From the NCBI GenBank assembly GCA_017455785.1, contig JAFSYZ010000238.1, forward strand, positions 1 through 7,042: 7,042 nt of DNA, read 5' to 3'. Below the pieces are notes generated by a model. It had not been told where the DNA came from. It did not search any database and saw only the letters and a program-made list of their open reading frames with translations. Origin of the DNA: Candidatus Methanomethylophilaceae archaeon (GTDB taxonomy: Archaea; Thermoplasmatota; Thermoplasmata; Methanomassiliicoccales; Methanomethylophilaceae). The position numbers and the translations under genes are program-made. This document shows positions 6,901 through 7,042 of this stretch, piece by piece (within the stretch, counting starts at the first letter, position 1; each line of letters starts with the position of its first letter).

Positions 6901-7042
6901 GTCGGCGGATTACTCAACAATCTGGTAGAAGCCGATGGTGATGTGTACTCAGTAACGCTGTCTGGTTTGTTGATCGGATACAACGCCGAGACAAAGAAGT
7001 ACTTCGCATACCCGGATGAGGGTTACGACACAAGCCTTGACA
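3919..7042 (+). CDS. giant acidic secreted, repeat-containing surface protein (adhesin-like), 3' end cut by window
   Basis: The frame runs without a stop from ATG 3919 to the window end, giving 1041 residues with more to come. The start is fixed by GGAGG six bases upstream and by the signal peptide: MLSKTK, a hydrophobic core at 7-26, then SNDSSA (28-33) as a likely cleavage zone and an Asp/Ser/Ala/Thr spacer. A short helical stretch (50-78) precedes a very long region of alternating hydrophobic and polar residues that suggests beta structure. Residues 521 to about 640 form four ~30-residue repeats built on I-x-Y-D/N-x-x-T-x-x-L-x-I. I count 3 Arg, about 63 Lys, 7 Cys and 9 N-x-S/T sequons (Asn 29, 104, 286, 293, 319, 507, 739, 871, 905); residues 277-367 have no Lys or Arg. 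Codons favour ATC, GTC, TTC, CTC, ACA and GGA far more than the neighbours do, as in a strongly expressed gene. No enzyme motif, membrane anchor or known domain is visible. I infer an exported surface or adhesin-like protein; its ligand is unknown. Confidence 0.85.
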   Translation, partial: MLSKTKMFFAIIMALMMIATPFFVVVGSNDSSAIEKQDDSAAATTVGEDDLAEIFAKYKEILENIDVEQLEALAEGAMKTNFAFTYFDNVEVTDIDKESDMKANGTYRLKDSFDGAISWTVPEGAALIVDLTQDFKLSDFTLTLKDEASFVIVYTLSENSNGKTISGIGCSYTDFKELEGTTAIKFTGTLTNVKLEVAATGYYLEVSEGAILEIKDSIKTEKATFVDGLTFKDIIAFDLKSFNFDILTELTLGTIEIDIDIGEYHIAEFEMAGKSKTVINVDPNVNDTVTSLNVTAEVSEDFMMTDGEDGSFELIINSNFTAETNFIYDMDNVAMMVLEALENLVAEGDFNLHFDMCLEMFGFEYDIKDLDIVDEIDITADDFTDKLTLTVDEIKLAQELDGGEVVYVDIDDVDLDAVVTYEDDEFTYTVGGSITFADATTATYEEALTVDLEFEEEGYIPVGFTADWTVDVKVDGESVYQSGIESCVVSFHFEDGKLVDTHVDIDNYTIISMNGVFLIEEILFADDILTITNMQTVSASEEDLEFFNIDSIVYNTETTDLAISEITMKNLDGDQVFDLKGITYDSKTGILTIGETTAEAPGYYFLMHETTYDANKKVLTLGNVVVTKGDAQGGKVFAMTDAKVELGLVGSMCTITVKSILVADGTVDEMGYLATIGGLKYVAGISSKAEADAFEIEQFNLLVKDPEDEYTTSYSLTGVKYAYGVSETDGAAYAIAFDNLTIKEGDAIDTMIRDFYYAFDITSEGGDSKIGATIWNGESWFSVSAVGGGTAKVEKSYQDKIAKFSLEMSTYASSFFNGEEFFTYECKNFKLELGFDFNKFEPTVAKITADASGKFLGMDVKVNGFVVDLLNETTPFSISSITIKGNVAVALRGVSLKSVDGTWSNVTLQFHINSENELPVEYECESFKGTFTYSNGGKAVYDVDGKKYVATVEATGYVDVIDAFVEDCEVNVKGDGALIFDTLYVDSIKSGKAYVGGLLNNLVEADGDVYSVTLSGLLIGYNAETKKYFAYPDEGYDTSLD
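5479..5838 (+). repeat. four tandem ~30-residue repeats within the giant secreted protein
   Basis: Units begin at residues 521 (EILFADDILTI), 551 (SIVYNTETTDLAI), 581 (GITYDSKTGILTI) and 609 (ETTYDANKKVLTL), so the spacing is 30, 30 and 28. Each unit has an aromatic residue at position 4, a polar turn, and a Leu-x-Ile/Leu strand near 11-13. The second half of each unit varies. Units 3 and 4 are the most alike. This is the pattern of short beta-hairpin or solenoid repeats. The DNA itself is well diverged, so the repeats are old. Confidence 0.6.

Noticed and set aside
3919..7042. Possible in-frame amber (pyrrolysine) codons in the giant gene
   Set aside because: I read all codons to the window end and found no in-frame TAG, TAA or TGA.
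1..7042. tRNA, rRNA, CRISPR array or insertion sequence with terminal repeats
   Set aside because: No cloverleaf-like sequence, regularly spaced DNA repeat or transposase frame was seen on either strand.

Overview
The window looks like a chromosomal segment of a mesophilic archaeon, most likely a host- or sediment-associated Thermoplasmata lineage such as Methanomassiliicoccales. This is an inference. It rests on archaeal-style AT-rich boxes upstream of genes, little sign of Shine-Dalgarno sequences on most genes, heavy use of AGG for arginine in the ordinary genes, and a huge acidic secreted protein with a short signal peptide followed by a Ser/Asp/Ala-rich spacer. None of the stop codons I could place is TAG, which fits but does not prove a lineage where TAG is rare. 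No rRNA, tRNA or marker gene is present to settle it.

Left part (1-761): the end of a GNAT-like acetyltransferase, then about 400 bp of degraded or sparse sequence. This gap holds a possible small reverse-strand gene, the last ~37 codons of a tyrosine recombinase (with its catalytic Tyr but nothing upstream), and a near-perfect 26-bp palindrome followed by a T-run. It reads as the scar of an integrated element.

Middle (762-3788): a complete SfsA-family protein (+) meets tail-to-tail, with a 14-bp overlap, a P-loop protein of the HPr kinase/PEP carboxykinase type (-). The latter diverges from a GT-C fold membrane glycosyltransferase of the GT87/DUF2029 type (+). The kinase-like gene and the glycosyltransferase share a short divergent promoter region.

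Right part (3789-7042): a 130-bp spacer with an AT-rich promoter and a strong GGAGG ribosome binding site leads into a very large secreted protein that is still open at the window end (1041 residues visible). It is beta-rich by pattern and very acidic, with only 3 Arg against about 63 Lys. It carries 9 N-glycosylation sequons and at least four ~30-residue tandem repeats. Its codon choice differs from the other genes and looks like that of a highly expressed gene. I infer a surface or adhesin-like protein, with no family assigned. The neighbouring glycosyltransferase could act on the cell surface, but a link between the two is only a guess.
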